Shown piece by piece: positions 1 to 6,656 of a DNA stretch of 36,437 nucleotides (the first letter of the stretch is position 1; every line of letters starts with the position of its first letter). Source of the DNA: Clostridia bacterium (lineage in GTDB: Bacteria > Bacillota > Clostridia > Christensenellales > Aristaeellaceae); the NCBI GenBank assembly GCA_017512905.1, contig JAFWEL010000081.1, forward strand, positions 1 through 36,437. The letters are read 5' to 3'. A model generated the notes under the pieces. It ran no database searches, was not told where the DNA came from, and was given only the letters and a program-made list of their open reading frames with translations. The position numbers and the translations under genes are program-made.

Positions 1-183
1 ATGGTGTTAGTCGGGAAGTAGGGTGATGACTCCCTCAGTCAGCCTGCGGCTGACAGCTCCCTCTGGGAGGGAGCCTTAAAAAGGCCCTGTTTCCAGCACT
101 TCCCCAAAGCCTCCCTCTCAGAGGGAGGTGGCCCCGTAGGGGCCGGAAGGAGTCCGTCACCCCATATTCTGACTAACGCCCTT
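1..183. repeat. composite hairpin repeat with inverted ends
   Basis: This is a non-coding element built from consecutive hairpins: GTCAGC/GGCTGAC, a CTCCC/GGGAG pair, CCTCCCTC/GAGGGAGG and GGCCCC/GGGGCC. Its two outer ends, roughly 1-35 and 150-183, are imperfect inverted repeats of each other and share GTTAGTC and GGGTGA blocks, which is how a miniature transposable element or REP composite looks. Elements of this make-up are frequent in gut Clostridia (recollection, not checked). The left end may extend beyond the window. Confidence 0.65.
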
Positions 184-185
184 CT

Positions 186-208
186 GATTTGTCGCAACGC
201 GACAAATC
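186..208 (-). terminator. hairpin downstream of the oxoamine synthase gene
   Basis: A perfect 10-bp stem (GATTTGTCGC / GCGACAAATC) with a 3-nt loop lies 15 nt past the stop codon of the minus-strand gene. There is no clear U-run, so it may end or protect the transcript rather than act as a classic intrinsic terminator. Its left arm with flank (182-195) recurs in reverse complement at 26527-26540, right after the eda stop, so it may also be a repeat end. Confidence 0.45.
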
Positions 209-223
209 GCCTGTCCAGCAACA

Positions 224-1429
224 TCATTCCGCCGGCGTGGCGAACACCTTTCCGAAGATGTCCAGGGCCTCATCCAGCAGCTTTTCGTTGAGGGACGCCA
301 TGTAGCTGGTGCGCAGCAGGCACAGCTCCGGGGGCGTGGCGGGGGGCAGCACGGGGTTGACGTACACGCCGGCCTCGTACAGCTGGCGCGCCCGCAGCAG
401 CGTGGCCTCGGCGGTGTAGGTGTAGATGGGAATGATGGGCGTCTCGGCCTCGATGATCGGTATGCCCCGTTCCTTCAGGCCCCTGCGCATGTAGGCGGAC
501 AGGCTTGAAAGCCGCTTCACCAGCTCGGGATGGGCCTCGATGTGCCGCAGGGCCGCAAGGGCGATGGCGGCGCTGGCCGGGGTGATGGAGGCCGAGAATA
601 TGAACGGTCGGGAGTTGTGGCGCACGAAGTCCACCACCGTGGCGTCGGCCACCAAATAGCCGCCCAAGCTCGCCAGGGACTTCGAGAACGTGCCCATGAT
701 CAGGTCGACCTCATCCTCCAGGCCGAAGTAGGACGCCGTACCCCGGCCGCCCTCGCCGATCACGCCCAGGCCGTGGGCGTCGTCCACCATGACCCGCGCG
801 CCGTACTGCCTGGCCAGCTTCACGATCTCGGGCAGCTTGCAGATGTCGCCGCCCATGCTGAACACGCCGTCGGTGACGATCAGGCAGCCCGCGCTCTCGG
901 GTACCTTCTTCAGCTGGATCTCCAGCTCCTCCATGTTGCTGTGGCCATAGGTCAGCATCCGGCCGTAGCTCAGCTTGCAGCCGTCGTAGATGGAGGCGTG
1001 GTTCTCCTTGTCGCAGATCACGTAGTCGCCGTGGCCCACGATGGCGCTGATGATGCCCAGGTTGCTCTGAAAGCCGGTGGAGAAGGTGCAGCAGGCCTCC
1101 TTGTGCAGGAATTGCGCCAGCTCGTCCTCCAGCTCCAGGTGCAGCTTCAGCGTGCCGTTCAGAAAGCGGGAGCCGCTGCAGCCGGTGCCGTACTGCTCCA
1201 GCGCCTTCAGACCCGCCTCCTGAACCTCGGGGCAGGTGGTCAGGCCCAGATAGTTGTTACTGCCCAGCATAATGCGGCGCTTGCCCTCCATGATGACCTC
1301 GGTGTCCTGGCGGGTCTCCAGCGCGTGGAAGTAGGGATAGATGCCCTTTTCCCGCAGCTCGTTGGCCAGCGAATAGCTATAGCATTTCTTAAACAGATCC
1401 AATGACGTCTCCCCCTCGGCGGTTATCAT
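224..1429 (-). CDS. PLP-dependent alpha-oxoamine synthase, SPT/KBL-like
   Basis: The 401-aa protein belongs to the alpha-oxoamine synthase group of fold-type I PLP enzymes (serine palmitoyltransferase, 2-amino-3-ketobutyrate CoA ligase, 8-amino-7-oxononanoate synthase). These join an amino acid to an acyl-CoA with loss of CO2, in the cytosol. Visible signatures are GSNNYLGL near residue 57, the PLP-stacking His in NHAS (about 144), DDAHGLG (216-222) and the Schiff-base lysine in GTFSKSLASLGG (Lys250). The N-terminal stretch with GIYPYF, and the GTGCSGSRFLNGTL block, resemble Bacteroidetes serine palmitoyltransferases more than BioF or Kbl. No thiolase, tdh or bio gene is adjacent, so the substrate is open: a sphingolipid-type long-chain base is an attractive possibility but only inferred. 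Start: ATG at 1429 with a weak AGGA about 10 nt upstream. It is divergent from ileS. Confidence 0.85.
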   Translation of the reverse strand: MITAEGETSLDLFKKCYSYSLANELREKGIYPYFHALETRQDTEVIMEGKRRIMLGSNNYLGLTTCPEVQEAGLKALEQYGTGCSGSRFLNGTLKLHLELEDELAQFLHKEACCTFSTGFQSNLGIISAIVGHGDYVICDKENHASIYDGCKLSYGRMLTYGHSNMEELEIQLKKVPESAGCLIVTDGVFSMGGDICKLPEIVKLARQYGARVMVDDAHGLGVIGEGGRGTASYFGLEDEVDLIMGTFSKSLASLGGYLVADATVVDFVRHNSRPFIFSASITPASAAIALAALRHIEAHPELVKRLSSLSAYMRRGLKERGIPIIEAETPIIPIYTYTAEATLLRARQLYEAGVYVNPVLPPATPPELCLLRTSYMASLNEKLLDEALDIFGKVFATPAE

Positions 1430-1549
1430 TACAGATTTGTCCTACATTATACGCATAAAACACTTTATCATTATAGCACAATGAAACAGGGCGGCGGGTC
1501 TGTTTTTGTTTTGTGAAAGTAAAATCGACATTGAATCCCGCCCGGGGCA

Positions 1550-1577
1550 TTTACAAAATCCTGAAATCGGGTATAAT
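1550..1577 (+). promoter_or_regulatory. sigma-A promoter of the ileS leader
   Basis: TTTACA at 1550-1555 and TATAAT at 1572-1577 are separated by 16 bp. This places the start of transcription just upstream of the T-box leader. Confidence 0.65.
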
Positions 1578-1587
1578 AAGAGGGTAT

Positions 1588-1836
1588 AAGCATGCTGAGA
1601 AGGGAACCGCCCACAGTCATCAGGCGCGCAGCGAGCCGGAGGATGGTGAAAGTCCGGAGGCCGGGGCCGTGGGGCATCCTCCCGGAGCAGCGGACCGAAC
1701 CCGCGCCATGCGGCAGTAGGCTCCGTCGGGCGCGCCCGTTACAGCGCGAGCGAGTGGGCATATATGCGTATATGCCAACCTGGGTGGTACCGCGAAGCGC
1801 CTTCGTCCCAAGGGGATGAGAGGCGCGTAATTTTTT
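1588..1836 (+). promoter_or_regulatory. T-box leader (tRNA-Ile) with terminator
   Basis: The 5' leader of ileS carries the T-box core TGGGTGGTACCGCG at about 1781-1794. It is followed by a terminator hairpin with GCGCC/GGCGC base (about 1797-1826) and a run of six T (1831-1836). Stem I shows the usual GTGAAAGTCCGG and CGGACCGAAC surroundings. An ATC codon at 1676-1678 lies where the specifier is expected and fits isoleucine. T-boxes pair their specifier with the anticodon of the cognate tRNA, and uncharged tRNA stabilises the antiterminator, so ileS should be expressed when charged tRNA-Ile runs low. The 5' boundary is approximate. Confidence 0.92.
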
Positions 1837-1854
1837 ACGGGGAGGAACACACGG

Positions 1855-4800
1855 ATGATCGAAAAGGTCTCCACAGCGCTGGATTTCCTGGCGCGTGAAA
1901 AGGAAGTCATCAAGTTCTGGAACGACAACGACATCTTCCGGAAATCCATGAAGAACCGGGAGGGCCAGCAGGTCTGGTCCTTCTACGACGGCCCGCCGAC
2001 CGCCAACGGCAAGCCCCATATCGGCCACATCGAGACCCGCGCCATCAAGGACCTGCTGCCCCGCTACCACACGATGAAGGGCCAGCTGGTCACCCGCAAG
2101 GCGGGCTGGGACACCCACGGCCTGCCGGTGGAGCTGGAGGTGGAAAAGCTGCTGGGCCTGGACGGCAAGGAGCAGATCGAGGAGTACGGCATCGAGCCCT
2201 TCATCCAGGAGTGCAAGAAGAGCGTCTGGAAATACAAGGGCGAATGGGAGCGCATGTCCGAGCGCGTGGGCTTCTGGGCCGACATGGAAAACCCCTACAT
2301 CACCTACGACAACAACTACATCGAATCGGTGTGGTGGAGCCTGAAGCAGGTGGCCGACAAGGGCTTGCTGTACAAGGGCCACAAGGTGGTGCCCTACTGC
2401 CCCCGCTGCGGCACCGCCCTGTCCAGCCACGAGGTCTCCCAGGGCTACAAGGAGGTCAAGGAGCGCTCCGCCGTGGTCAGGTTCAAGGTGAAGGATCAGG
2501 AGAACACCTACATCTATGCCTGGACCACCACCCCCTGGACGCTGCCCAGCAACGTGGCGCTGTGCGTGAATCCCGACGAGACTTACGCGAGGTTCGACTA
2601 CGACGGCCGCACCGTCATCATGGGCGACGCACTGATCGAAAAGGTGCTGGGCGAGGGTGTCGAAGTCGCTAACAAGACCACCTTCCCCGGAAGCGACCTG
2701 AAGGGCCTGCGCTACGAGCCGCTGTTCGACTTCCAGAAGGCCGCCATCGAGGGCGCGGAGAACGCCGAGAACGCCTGGACCGTGGTGTGCGACGACTACG
2801 TCACCATGTCCGACGGCACCGGCGTGGTGCACCAGGCCCCCGCCTTCGGCGAGGACGACGCCCGGGTGGGCCGGGAGAACCACATCCCCTTCCTCCAGCT
2901 GGTGGACGCCAAGGGCGAGATGACGAAGGAAACCTACTGGCCCGGCGTGTTCGTGAAGAAGGCCGACCCGATGATCCTGGAGTGGCTGGAGAAGGAAGGC
3001 AAGCTGGTGGACGCGCCTTACTTCACCCACGACTATCCCTTCTGCTGGCGCTGCGACACCCCGCTGATCTACTACGCCCGCAGCACCTGGTTCATCCGCA
3101 TGACCGCCGTGCGCGACCGGCTGGTGGCCAACAACCGCACCGTGAACTGGTACCCGGACAACATCCGGGAGGGCCGCTTCGGCAACTTCCTGGAGAACGT
3201 GATCGACTGGGGCCTTTCCCGCGAGCGCTACTGGGGCACCCCGCTGCCGGTGTGGATCTGCAAGGACTGCGGAAAGATCCACGTGATCGGCTCCCGCGCC
3301 GAATTGAAGGAAATGGGCAAGGACGTGCCCGACGACATTGAGCTGCACCGCCCCTACATCGACGCGGTGACGCTCACCTGCCCCGGCTGCGGCGGCGAGA
3401 TGAAGCGCACCCCCGAGGTCATCGACTGCTGGTACGATTCCGGCTCCATGCCCTTCGCCCAGTGGCACTATCCCTTTGAAAATAAAGAGATGTTCGAGGC
3501 CAACTTCCCGGCCAACTTCATCTCCGAGGCCATCGACCAGACCCGCGGCTGGTTCTACACGCTGATGGCGATTTCCACGCTGCTGTTCGATTGCAGCCCC
3601 TTCCGGAACTGCGTGGTCATGGGCCATGTGCAGGACGCCGAGGGCAAGAAGATGTCCAAGCACCTGGGCAACGTGGTCAACCCCTGGGACGTGCTGGACA
3701 AGCAGGGCGCGGACGCCGTGCGCTGGTACTTCTACGCCAACGGCGCGCCCTGGCTGCCCACCCGCTTCTCCGGCGAGCTGGTCAGCGAGATGCAGTCGAA
3801 GTTCATGGGTACCCTGTGGAACACCTACGCCTTCTTCTGCATGTACGCCAGCATCGACAACTACGTGCCCGCCGAGCACAAGGCCGATCCCGCGGACCTG
3901 ACCCTGATGGACCGGTGGGTGCTCTCCCGCTTGAACAGCCTGGTCAAGGCCGTGGACGAGGGCATGGCCGACTACAAGATCACCGAGAGCGCAAGGGCCA
4001 TCCAGGCCTTCGTGGACGAGCTGTCCAACTGGTACGTGCGCCTTTCCAAGTCCCGCTTCTGGGGCAAGGAGTGGACCGGCGACAAGAAGGCCGCCTATGA
4101 AACCCTGTACACCGTGCTGATGACGCTGTGCAAGGTGGCCGCGCCCTTCATCCCCTTCATGACCGAGACCATGTACCGCAACCTGGCCAGCGTCGTGGAC
4201 GGCGCGCCGGAGTCGGTGCACCTGTGCGACTTCCCGGTGTGCGACGAATCGAAGATCGACAAGACCCTGGAGGCCGAGATGGACGAGGTCGCCCAGGCCG
4301 TGACCCTGGGCCGAGCCTGCCGCAATACCGCCAACATCAAGGTCCGCCAGGCCCTGAGCACGCTGTACGTGAAGGGCGCGAAGCTCTCCGACGCCTGCGC
4401 GGCGCTGATCCGGGACGAGCTGAACGTGGAGAACGTCGAATTCATCGACGACGCCCGCGCCTTCACCACCTACCAGATCAAGCCCCAGCTGCGCACCCTG
4501 GGCCGACGCTACGGCAAGCTTGTGCCCGCCATCGGCGAATACCTGAAGGGCGTGGACGGCAGCGCCTTCGTGGACGCGCTGGAGAAGAACGGCCTGGTGA
4601 AGTTCCTGATCGACGCCGTCGAGGTGGCGCTGGAAAAGGACGACTGCCTGATCGCCCCCGCCCAGAAGAGCGGCTTCGTCAGCCAGACCGAGGGCGACAT
4701 GACCGTGGTCATCGACACCAACCTGACGCCGGAGCTGATCGAGAAGGGCTTCGTGCGCGAGGTCATCTCCAAGCTGCAGACCATGCGCAAGGAGGCCGGC

Positions 4801-5001
4801 TTCGACGTGGTGGACCGCATCACCGTGAGCTATAAAGCCTCCGAGGCCCTTGCGCCGGTGATCGCGAAGAATGCCGACGCCATCGCCTCCGCCGTGCTGG
4901 CCACCGCCATCAGCGAGGGCGACGCCCCCGCGGACGCCTATGCCAAGGATTGGAAGATCAACGGCGAGGCAGCGACGCTGGCTGTGCGGAAGAACGGATA
5001 A
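1855..5001 (+). CDS. ileS: isoleucyl-tRNA synthetase, long form
   Basis: This cytosolic enzyme charges tRNA-Ile. The protein is 1048 aa, about 100 residues longer than the common bacterial form (about 930). The class I signatures are clear: HIGH at residues 55-58 and KMSKH at 599-603. The editing (CP1) domain contains the Trp-rich WTTTPWTLPSN motif, and a paired-cysteine knuckle (CKDCG ... CPGCGG) follows near 475-515. GWDTHGLPVELE and the length match the type 2 (eukaryote-like) IleRS group, many members of which tolerate mupirocin; the type is my reading of these motifs and resistance is inference. Start: ATG at 1855 with GGGAGGA 8 nt upstream, directly after the T-box terminator. The gene stands alone and is followed by a large hairpin. 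Confidence 0.96.
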   Translation: MIEKVSTALDFLAREKEVIKFWNDNDIFRKSMKNREGQQVWSFYDGPPTANGKPHIGHIETRAIKDLLPRYHTMKGQLVTRKAGWDTHGLPVELEVEKLLGLDGKEQIEEYGIEPFIQECKKSVWKYKGEWERMSERVGFWADMENPYITYDNNYIESVWWSLKQVADKGLLYKGHKVVPYCPRCGTALSSHEVSQGYKEVKERSAVVRFKVKDQENTYIYAWTTTPWTLPSNVALCVNPDETYARFDYDGRTVIMGDALIEKVLGEGVEVANKTTFPGSDLKGLRYEPLFDFQKAAIEGAENAENAWTVVCDDYVTMSDGTGVVHQAPAFGEDDARVGRENHIPFLQLVDAKGEMTKETYWPGVFVKKADPMILEWLEKEGKLVDAPYFTHDYPFCWRCDTPLIYYARSTWFIRMTAVRDRLVANNRTVNWYPDNIREGRFGNFLENVIDWGLSRERYWGTPLPVWICKDCGKIHVIGSRAELKEMGKDVPDDIELHRPYIDAVTLTCPGCGGEMKRTPEVIDCWYDSGSMPFAQWHYPFENKEMFEANFPANFISEAIDQTRGWFYTLMAISTLLFDCSPFRNCVVMGHVQDAEGKKMSKHLGNVVNPWDVLDKQGADAVRWYFYANGAPWLPTRFSGELVSEMQSKFMGTLWNTYAFFCMYASIDNYVPAEHKADPADLTLMDRWVLSRLNSLVKAVDEGMADYKITESARAIQAFVDELSNWYVRLSKSRFWGKEWTGDKKAAYETLYTVLMTLCKVAAPFIPFMTETMYRNLASVVDGAPESVHLCDFPVCDESKIDKTLEAEMDEVAQAVTLGRACRNTANIKVRQALSTLYVKGAKLSDACAALIRDELNVENVEFIDDARAFTTYQIKPQLRTLGRRYGKLVPAIGEYLKGVDGSAFVDALEKNGLVKFLIDAVEVALEKDDCLIAPAQKSGFVSQTEGDMTVVIDTNLTPELIEKGFVREVISKLQTMRKEAGFDVVDRITVSYKASEALAPVIAKNADAIASAVLATAISEGDAPADAYAKDWKINGEAATLAVRKNG

Positions 5002-5012
5002 GGACATTATAC

Positions 5013-5060
5013 AATTTGGTGCCTTCAATAGCCGGTTTCGGTTATTGGAGGCACCAAATT
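5013..5060. repeat. hairpin repeat copy 1 (GGTGCC-type)
   Basis: A 21-bp stem with two G-U pairs and a 6-nt loop (5013-5033 / 5040-5060), starting 12 nt after the ileS stop. The core GTGCCTYCAATARCC is shared with the hairpin at 12632-12667. It probably ends or protects the ileS transcript, but no U-run follows and the second copy suggests a dispersed repeat. Confidence 0.7.
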
Positions 5061-5078
5061 CTCTTTCCGGAAACACCA

Positions 5079-5143
5079 TGCACACCCGTATGCAAAATTT
5101 CACGCATTCCCGTGTGCAGGCAGGAATTTGCACACGGTGTGCA
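5079..5143. repeat. cluster of three TGCACAC palindromes
   Basis: Three related palindromic motifs lie within 65 bp: TGCACACCCGTATGCA at 5079-5094, the same type in reverse at 5103-5118, and the near-perfect TGCACACGGTGTGCA at 5129-5143. They could be protein-binding sites or a degenerate repeat. I see no gene here that they obviously control. Confidence 0.5.
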
Positions 5144-5271
5144 GAATAGTAATACCATGAAAAGTTCTGTAATGGCAAGGCTTTTGGCGGTTGCACTCCC
5201 TCATCACGTCGTTGGACAGTCCTGCCCGTAGGGGAGGACATACTGCCCAGAGTACATAAAGATCAACTCAG

Positions 5272-5323
5272 GCGCTTAACCGATGCGATGGGTGTTCATG
5301 GATGTGACATGAACCGTTAAGCC
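5272..5323. other. nested inverted repeat upstream of tRNA-Val
   Basis: An outer stem GGCGCTTAAC/GTTAAGCC (5272-5281 / 5316-5323, one bulge) encloses an inner perfect stem GTTCATG/CATGAAC (5294-5300 / 5308-5314). The RNA would be well structured on either strand. Its function is unknown; it sits just outside the tRNA that borders the island. Confidence 0.4.
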
Positions 5324-5346
5324 CAAAAATCGGATAACATAAATAA

Positions 5347-5419
5347 GGTCGCATGGCTCAGTTGGTAGAGCACATCGTTCACATCGATGGGGTCACAGGT
5401 TCGAGTCCTGTTGCGACCA
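5347..5419 (+). tRNA. tRNA-Val (anticodon CAC)
   Basis: A complete cloverleaf can be drawn: acceptor GGTCGCA/TGCGACC, D arm GCTC...GAGC, anticodon arm CATCG-TTCACAT-CGATG with anticodon CAC, and T arm ACAGG-TTCGAGT-CCTGT, with A as discriminator. It reads GUG (Val). CCA is not encoded: ATCA follows the acceptor stem. The 3' half is repeated at 8927-8983, marking this gene as the left border of the AT-rich island. No terminator follows this copy. Confidence 0.95.
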
Positions 5420-5482
5420 TCACGTGTTGTAAAGAATAGATTACGGTGTATATAGCAATAAAAAAACATCGATGGAAGAAAA

Positions 5483-6208
5483 ATGATCACGATGGAAAAA
5501 CTATATATCGTTATTCCAGCTTACAATGAGGAAATGAATATAGAACAGTGTGTAAACGATTGGTATCCCGTTCTCGAAAAATACGGGGAAGGGGATTCCA
5601 AACTCGTTATAATAGATGATGGCTCTAAAGATAACACATATTCAATAATAAAAAAGTTGGCCGAAGACCGTCCTTTGTTGCTTCCTTTAACGAAGACAAA
5701 TGGGGGCCATGGGTCAACTGTTCTTTTTGGGTACCGCTATGCAATAGAGCATGGCTCGGATTTTGTTTTCCAAACAGATTCAGACGGGCAAACAGATCCG
5801 AAGGAATTTGAAGCATTTTGGCGGGAGAGAAATAATTATGATGCGGTTATTGGTGAACGAGTTGTCAGAGGTGATGGAAAAAGTAGGAAAATGGTTGAGA
5901 ATACAGTGTGTTTACTTCTGAGAATAATCTTTGGAAACAAAGTCAGACTGCGAGATGCAAATGCACCATTTCGATTGATGAAATGCTCTTTAGTTGAAAA
6001 GTACATTCATAAGCTTCCACAGGATTTCAACATCCCCAACATCATGTTCACAACTTATTTTGTTTACAACGGGGATCGAGTCAAGTTTATTCCTATCTCC
6101 TTCAAACCAAGGCAGGGTGGGGTAAACTCGATCAATGTCAAAAGAATAATTAAAATCGGATTCAAAGCAGTTAAGGATTTCATCAAATTAAAAAAGGAAA
6201 TTGAATAA
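5483..6208 (+). CDS. family 2 glycosyltransferase, polyprenyl-phosphate sugar type
   Basis: The 241-aa GT-A fold enzyme should transfer a sugar from a nucleotide-sugar to a polyprenyl phosphate on the inner face of the membrane, like DPM1 or GtrB. Visible motifs are the N-terminal YIVIPAYNEE, the IIDDGSKDNT nucleotide-binding strand, GHGSTVLFGYRYA, and the metal-binding TDSDGQT motif near residue 96. It lacks the C-terminal double membrane span of classical GtrB, so it probably relies on its neighbours for membrane docking. The start at 5483 has only a weak GGAAG; ATG 5492 is an alternative. It is the first gene of a tight trio with the GtrA-like and GT-C-like genes, with AT-rich codon use unlike the core genes around the island. 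The donor sugar cannot be told. Confidence 0.88.
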   Translation: MITMEKLYIVIPAYNEEMNIEQCVNDWYPVLEKYGEGDSKLVIIDDGSKDNTYSIIKKLAEDRPLLLPLTKTNGGHGSTVLFGYRYAIEHGSDFVFQTDSDGQTDPKEFEAFWRERNNYDAVIGERVVRGDGKSRKMVENTVCLLLRIIFGNKVRLRDANAPFRLMKCSLVEKYIHKLPQDFNIPNIMFTTYFVYNGDRVKFIPISFKPRQGGVNSINVKRIIKIGFKAVKDFIKLKKEIE

Positions 6209-6236
6209 ATGCTTCAAAGCAATCGGAGTGTTAATT

Positions 6237-6653
6237 GTGAAAACTTGGATTAAGGATTTTTATGAGAAGCACAGGGATATGGTGCCATATGTTATTTTCG
6301 GAGTTCTTACAACGGTAGTTAATACAATTGTTTATTGGATATGTGCACACATATTTCGTTTGTCCGTGATTGCAAGCTCTGTTATAGCATGGAGTTTAGC
6401 CGTTTTATTTGCCTATCTCACCAATAGAAAATGGGTTTTTCACAGCAAAGCTGTAACGAAAGCGGAAATTATCCGCGAAATTGTTCTTTTCTATTTTGGT
6501 AGATTGGCAACAGGCGCTATTGACCTTGCAGGAATGTATATTTTTGTTGATATAATGCACATCAATGATATGATTGCCAAAATTGGCATGAATGTTGTTG
6601 TGATTATATTAAATTACATCGCAAGCAAGTTTTTTATTTTTAGGGGGGAATGA
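6237..6653 (+). CDS. GtrA-family membrane protein (putative sugar-lipid flippase)
   Basis: A small protein of 138 aa from the GTG at 6237, with four hydrophobic segments typical of the GtrA family. The usual signatures are present: VIFGVLTTVVNTIVYW near the start, the YLTNRKWVF loop, and a C-terminal ILNYIASKFFIF. GtrA proteins are thought to flip polyprenyl-phosphate-linked sugars across the membrane. I prefer GTG 6237 because GGAG lies 8 nt upstream and the N-terminus then matches the family. A TTG at 6201 would add 12 residues and overlap the upstream gene by 8 nt. It sits between the glycosyltransferase and the polytopic enzyme, consistent with charging, flipping and transfer being encoded together. 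Confidence 0.88.
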   Translation: MKTWIKDFYEKHRDMVPYVIFGVLTTVVNTIVYWICAHIFRLSVIASSVIAWSLAVLFAYLTNRKWVFHSKAVTKAEIIREIVLFYFGRLATGAIDLAGMYIFVDIMHINDMIAKIGMNVVVIILNYIASKFFIFRGE

Positions 6654-6656
6654 TAC

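Noticed and set aside
1471-5241. A 1256-codon open frame antisense to ileS
   Set aside because: Its protein is rich in His, Val, Gly and Leu without domains and lies exactly opposite the clearly coding ileS. Long antisense frames are a by-product of GC-rich codon use.
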